Part shown: positions 5,374 through 8,071 of the stretch, piece by piece
How the letters are laid out: every line of letters starts with the position of its first letter
Position numbering within the stretch: the stretch's first letter is position 1
Assembly (NCBI GenBank): GCA_002415335.1
Contig: DHXL01000345.1
Location: forward strand, 1 to 8,071
DNA length: 8,071 bases
From: Oxalobacteraceae bacterium UBA5157
Lineage (GTDB): Bacteria > Pseudomonadota > Gammaproteobacteria > Burkholderiales > Burkholderiaceae_D
Reading direction: 5' to 3'
Notes under the pieces: model-generated
The model's database searches: none
The model's input: the letters and a program-made list of their open reading frames with translations, nothing else
Told to the model about the DNA's origin: nothing
Program-made: the position numbers and the translations under genes

Positions 5374-5391
5374 GGTTACACAGCGGTTACA
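5374..5391 (+). repeat. Tandem GGTTACA repeats between integrase promoter and gene
   Basis: GGTTACA occurs at 5374-5380 and 5385-5391, an 11-base period that puts both on the same face of the helix. Position over the transcript start suggests binding by the integrase or an excision factor (arm-type sites, autoregulation). This is inferred from placement. Confidence 0.45.
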
Positions 5392-5408
5392 TGGGACGGC
5401 ATTAGGCG

Positions 5409-6773
5409 ATGGCAAAGATAAAATTCACTGCTGGGCGGGTCGCAGACTTCCTGTGCGAACCTGGCAAAAGTCAATCCTTCCTATGGGACAAGGACGCACC
5501 CGGATTGGGACTTCGTGTGACCGCCAAGGGTGCCAAGTCCTACATATTCCAAGCCAAGCTGAAGGGGCAGGCGATACGGATAACCATTGGCGATCCGGAC
5601 ACATGGCCGATGGAGGCCCCAACGGATGGAAAAGGCAAGCCCACCGGCAAGGGCGCACGACAGGAAGCTCGGCGCCTAAAAACACTTATTGATGAAGGCC
5701 ACGACCCGCGCCAAGTTAAGGCAGACGGACTAGCCGCGAAGCAAGACGCGCGGGACGCCAAGCAAGCCGAAAAGACCGCGATGCAAGCCAGGCAAGTCCG
5801 CGAATCGATCACGCTGGGCGATGTGTGGCCCGAATATGTCGCTGACCGTGCGCCGCAATGGTCCGAGCTTCATCACCGCGACCACATTCGCATCATCCAA
5901 CCCGGTGGAACGCAACGCACACGAAGCCCGAAGCTAACCGATCCAGGTCCGCTTGCATCCTTGGCTGGGGTGCGGCTGGTGGACCTGACCATGGAGCGCA
6001 TAGAAGCATGGGCCAAGGTGGAAGCCAAATCCCGGCCGACACGCGCGCGCCTTGCCTTGCGACTTTTGAAGGCGTGCTTGTTCTGGTGCGCCACCCATAA
6101 GGATTATGCCGGCATCAGCAAGGCAAATGCCGCGCAAAGCAAGAGGGCCCGCGAAAGCTTAGGAAAGCCCAAGGTAAAAAAATACGACGTGTTGGGACGC
6201 GAGCAGCTGCCAGCCTGGTTTGCCGCCGTGCGCCAAATTGGGAACCCTGTCGTCAGCGCGTATCTTCAAGGTCTGCTCCTGACCGGCGCGCGCCGCGAAG
6301 AACTTGCCAAGCTGAAATGGGAGGACGTGGATTTTCGGTGGAAGCACCTTCGGCTGGACGACAAGGTAGAAGATTTCCGCATGGTGCCCCTGACCCCTTA
6401 TGTGGCGGAGCTGTTGGCCGCGTTGCCGCGCCGTAGCGAGTGGGTGTTTAGCAGCCCCACCGCTGCGTCGGGCCACCTGACCGAGCCGAGCATAGCGCAC
6501 CGCAAAGCATGTACCGTGGCGGGCTTGGACGTGTCGCTACATGGACTGCGCCGGAGCTTTGCGACCTTGTCCGAATGGATAGAAACTCCCGGCGGTATCG
6601 CCGCGCAGATTCAGGGACACCAACCGCAGGGGGTACGTGAGACAAATTACATTTTTCGCCCGCTCGACTTGCTGCGCTTGTGGCACGTCAAGATTGAATC
6701 GTGGATGCTGGAACAGGCCGGAATCGACTTCGTGCCAGGCGCGCACGCGTTGAGAGCCGTAACCGCGGCATGA
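5409..6773 (+). CDS. Tyrosine-type site-specific integrase of a mobile element
   Basis: A complete 454-residue tyrosine recombinase that would catalyse integration and excision at the adjacent tRNA-Phe site. Residues 1-100 are the arm-binding domain (DKDAPGLGLRVTAKGAKSYIFQ, as in P4-type integrases). Residues 85-130 are a charged helical linker. About 135-245 form the core-binding domain, and 265-430 the catalytic domain. The catalytic set is complete: R295 in TGARREEL, K319 as the probable beta-hairpin lysine (DDKVEDFRMVPL), H378 and R381 in HGLRRSF, H404 in QGHQPQG and nucleophile Y414 in TNYIF. The ATG at 5409 is the first in frame, but the ribosome site is weak, perhaps keeping expression low. 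It points away from the attachment site into the element. Confidence 0.95.
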   Translation: MAKIKFTAGRVADFLCEPGKSQSFLWDKDAPGLGLRVTAKGAKSYIFQAKLKGQAIRITIGDPDTWPMEAPTDGKGKPTGKGARQEARRLKTLIDEGHDPRQVKADGLAAKQDARDAKQAEKTAMQARQVRESITLGDVWPEYVADRAPQWSELHHRDHIRIIQPGGTQRTRSPKLTDPGPLASLAGVRLVDLTMERIEAWAKVEAKSRPTRARLALRLLKACLFWCATHKDYAGISKANAAQSKRARESLGKPKVKKYDVLGREQLPAWFAAVRQIGNPVVSAYLQGLLLTGARREELAKLKWEDVDFRWKHLRLDDKVEDFRMVPLTPYVAELLAALPRRSEWVFSSPTAASGHLTEPSIAHRKACTVAGLDVSLHGLRRSFATLSEWIETPGGIAAQIQGHQPQGVRETNYIFRPLDLLRLWHVKIESWMLEQAGIDFVPGAHALRAVTAA

Positions 6774-6786
6774 TGCATTTCACCCC

Positions 6787-6795
6787 TGTGGATAA
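6787..6795 (-). promoter_or_regulatory. DnaA box, perfect
   Basis: TGTGGATAA is the exact reverse of the consensus DnaA box TTATCCACA. It lies 11 bases after the integrase stop. A second near-perfect box in the opposite orientation is at 6909-6917. Confidence 0.5.
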
Positions 6796-6896
6796 CTCAC
6801 GTGCCGATCGGCAAATTCGCGTTTATTTGCGCTGCCTATTTCTTGAGCAAGTCACCCAATCCCCGCAAAGTGTTTGCTGGTGCGGTTTCCCTTATT

Positions 6897-6980
6897 GAGT
6901 ACAAAAACTTATCCACCCTCCTCATGTTCGCATAAGCGGCGTTATGTTAAATTGAGTACGAAAATAATATATTTGTACTC
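6897..6980. promoter_or_regulatory. Three GAGTAC operator half-sites
   Basis: GAGTAC occurs at 6897-6902 and 6954-6959, each within ATTGAGTACRAAAA. Its inverse GTACTC is at 6975-6980. The last two form an inverted repeat across 27 bases with a very A/T-rich centre. The inverted pair lies where the -35 region of the HTH gene promoter should be, so autoregulation by that HTH protein is the simplest reading. Confidence 0.5.
6909..6917 (+). promoter_or_regulatory. DnaA box, one mismatch
   Basis: TTATCCACC differs from the consensus only in the last base. Together with the facing box at 6787, and an A/T-rich stretch at 6940-7005, it gives this intergenic segment the look of a replication origin for the excised element. 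No replication initiator gene is visible in the window. Confidence 0.4.
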
Positions 6981-6994
6981 TTTAAGGTAAATCA

Positions 6995-7003
6995 TGCTAT
7001 ATT
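6995..7003 (+). promoter_or_regulatory. Extended -10 promoter of the HTH gene
   Basis: TGC-TATATT (6995-7003) is an extended -10 box. TTGTAC at 6973-6978 is a possible but widely spaced -35 (19 bases) and overlaps the GTACTC operator half. The start would be near 7010. Confidence 0.45.
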
Positions 7004-7038
7004 TTAGTCATTGACTCACGCGCACACGAAGGGAAGTT

Positions 7039-7239
7039 ATGACGCCGGAAGAATTTGAAGCCGCACTGAAAGCGCTGGGCTGGAAGCAGTCTGATTTTTG
7101 CCGCATGGCCGACGTCGACAAGAATACGCCGAGTCGCTGGATGAATGGCATAACGCCGATACCAGGCTGGGCGGCGCGCTTCTTGGCCATGGCACAAGAA
7201 ATTAAGCGGCTCTCTAAACTAATTGAGCCGCCGAAGTAA
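7039..7239 (+). CDS. Small helix-turn-helix (Cro/CI-like) transcription regulator
   Basis: A 66-residue DNA-binding protein that is little more than one HTH domain. Helix 1 is EEFEAALKALG (4-14). The HTH proper is KQSDFCRMADVDKNTPSRWMNG (16-37, helices about 16-24 and 27-36). It ends in a helix GWAARFLAMAQEIKRLSKLI. Short XRE-like proteins of this pattern are common in phages and integrative elements. The ATG at 7039 follows AGGGAAG at a good distance. The GAGTAC inverted repeat over its own promoter suggests autorepression and control of the element's genes. A switch between integrated and mobile states is possible but not shown. Confidence 0.8.
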   Translation: MTPEEFEAALKALGWKQSDFCRMADVDKNTPSRWMNGITPIPGWAARFLAMAQEIKRLSKLIEPPK

Positions 7240-7252
7240 TGGATTACACCGG

Positions 7253-7306
7253 GCCTGACGGTATCAGGCAAAGCGGCCGGCAAGGTGTTTCAGCACCGAG
7301 GCGGCC
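7253..7306 (+). other. Two adjacent hairpins in the leader of the 91-residue gene
   Basis: GCCTGA (7253-7258) pairs with TCAGGC (7264-7269). GGCCG (7275-7279) pairs with CGGCC (7302-7306), and inside it GGTG (7284-7287) pairs with CACC (7294-7297). No T run follows on either strand, so it is not a standard terminator. It may be an mRNA leader structure or a DNA site such as a nicking or protein-binding site. Confidence 0.35.
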
Positions 7307-7339
7307 TGACCAAAACCAAACTAAAAGGGAGTTTGAATC

Positions 7340-7615
7340 ATGGCTGACAGCAATTCTACACAACGAACAATAATTAATGGGTTCGAGCCTGTCGACGTCT
7401 TGGATATTGAGTGCACTGCCAATATCACATTCGAACAGGCCGAAGCAATGGGGGCGATGTTCCGCGCGATTGCCAAGCTGACGGATGACAGGGATGTCAA
7501 GGCGCTATGCCGTCACGGTGCGCTGCAGGCCGAGCTCCAGGCCAGCGATATTGACGTGATACGCGAGCGAGCGATGAAGGCGGGACTTGTCGCGGAGGCG
7601 CGTAATCATGTCTGA
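7340..7615 (+). CDS. 91-residue accessory protein, unrecognised
   Basis: Not recognised with confidence. It is a 91-residue acidic soluble protein, mostly helical after a short beta-like start (FEPVDVLDIECTANITFEQAEAMGAMFRAIAKL). The layout of a VxxxxT-type strand followed by FEQAEAMGAMFRAIAKL faintly recalls small DUF3077-like accessory proteins. That is only a resemblance. The ATG at 7340 has AGGGAG nine bases upstream. Its stop overlaps the start of the next gene by eight bases, so the two are translationally coupled. It is an element-borne gene downstream of the HTH regulator and probably in the same transcript. Confidence 0.65.
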   Translation: MADSNSTQRTIINGFEPVDVLDIECTANITFEQAEAMGAMFRAIAKLTDDRDVKALCRHGALQAELQASDIDVIRERAMKAGLVAEARNHV

Positions 7616-8021
7616 TACCACTAGAGCAGCACCCGGGAAAAACCCGCATTTCGAACGCATTGATCGCGCGCCCTATGAGCTCGGCCATCTGCTGAAAAAA
7701 ATGCCAGCCGACTTTTCAATGTTCAATCCGATCACGGCTGATGATCGCCTGATCGCGGAAGCCGCGATGAATCACGCCACGAATGCAAACGATATATTGA
7801 TGAATGGCTTGGCGGCGCTCGGTAACGTCATGTTTGTGGCTGGCGCCAATGGCAATAGCAAGGTCAATTCAGACGACATTGCTGACATTGGCTGTCTGAT
7901 TCGGCACATCGCAGTCGAAGCGCAATTCCTGCAAGAAACGGAATGGAGCATCCGCGAAGCACTTGAGGCGCATATCGATCGCGCCGCACCCGAAGTTGCG
8001 AAAAGTAAGGGGCACAAATAA
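7608..8021 (+). CDS. 137-residue accessory protein, unrecognised
   Basis: Family not recognised. I place the start at ATG 7608 because GGAGG (7594-7598) lies nine bases before it. A further in-frame codon at 7587 has no ribosome site and lies upstream of that Shine-Dalgarno. The product is soluble and helical. A basic N-terminus is followed by two long helices (RLIAEAAMNHATNANDILMNGLAAL and DDIADIGCLIRHIAVEAQFLQETEWSIREAL) linked by a glycine/asparagine-rich loop with GANGNSKVNSDD. It ends KSKGHK. The start overlaps the previous stop and its own TAA overlaps the next ATG, showing a compact operon of the element. Confidence 0.65.
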   Translation: MSDTTRAAPGKNPHFERIDRAPYELGHLLKKMPADFSMFNPITADDRLIAEAAMNHATNANDILMNGLAALGNVMFVAGANGNSKVNSDDIADIGCLIRHIAVEAQFLQETEWSIREALEAHIDRAAPEVAKSKGHK

Positions 8022-8071
8022 TGGGCTCCAACGATAAAGAGGTGCGCAGTGGTCCGCGTCAACTATCTTGA
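8021..8071 (+). CDS. Very short ORF (16 codons) at the window edge, doubtful
   Basis: The ATG overlaps the previous stop (TAATG) and has a good AAGGGG eight bases upstream. The frame MGSNDKEVRSGPRQLS ends in TGA at the last three bases of the window. It may be a leader peptide, a remnant, or simply chance. Only the ribosome site and the stop-start overlap support translation. Confidence 0.25.
   Translation: MGSNDKEVRSGPRQLS

Noticed and set aside
5342..5692. Plus-strand frame overlapping the integrase start
   Set aside because: It is out of frame with the integrase and lacks a ribosome site. The integrase frame has full domain support.
7587..7607. Upstream start for the 137-residue gene
   Set aside because: The good Shine-Dalgarno GGAGG lies downstream of this codon and is correctly spaced for the ATG at 7608.

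Overview
The window looks like a beta-proteobacterial (Burkholderiales, possibly Oxalobacteraceae-like) chromosome. This rests on high G+C with strong third-position G/C, a quinol-type nitric oxide reductase of the 'NHGHAA' type, and tRNA-Phe sequence. The taxon is inferred from style, not from a search. The window falls into three parts: respiratory and NO-detoxification genes (1-4355), a gene-free stretch with apparent small-RNA genes (4356-5196), and the left end of an integrated element inserted in a tRNA-Phe gene (5197-8071).

Part 1 opens with the C-terminal half of succinate dehydrogenase iron-sulfur subunit SdhB. Three minus-strand genes follow: a small HMA-fold protein without the usual CxxC, a 63-residue conserved-looking protein, and a hemerythrin-domain protein. 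The last two form an operon that ends in a clear terminator (723-763). Divergent from them is norB, a complete 770-residue quinol-dependent NO reductase with all metal ligands. The 474 bp between hemerythrin and norB hold a sigma54-type promoter for norB, a palindromic operator candidate over the hemerythrin promoter, and a codon-biased remnant with no start. The likely theme is NO sensing, binding and reduction.

Part 2 has no protein gene but contains two homologous ~62-nt RNA genes (A at 4468, B at 4715). Each has a -10 box at the same distance, the same 5' CU-rich leader, a first hairpin that differs by compensatory changes, and a GCAA-loop terminator. A third terminator-ended unit (C, about 4833-4893) carries a purine-rich segment complementary to the 5' ends of A and B. 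This RNA cluster is the best candidate for an undescribed system here.

Part 3 begins at a 50-nt 3' fragment of tRNA-Phe (5197-5246), with the tRNA's terminator still on its chromosomal side. Next come a promoter with tandem GGTTACA repeats, a complete tyrosine integrase, and an origin-like region with two facing DnaA boxes and GAGTAC operators. A small HTH regulator and a tightly packed run of small unrecognised genes reach the window end. The intact tRNA-Phe should lie at the far right end of the element, outside the window.
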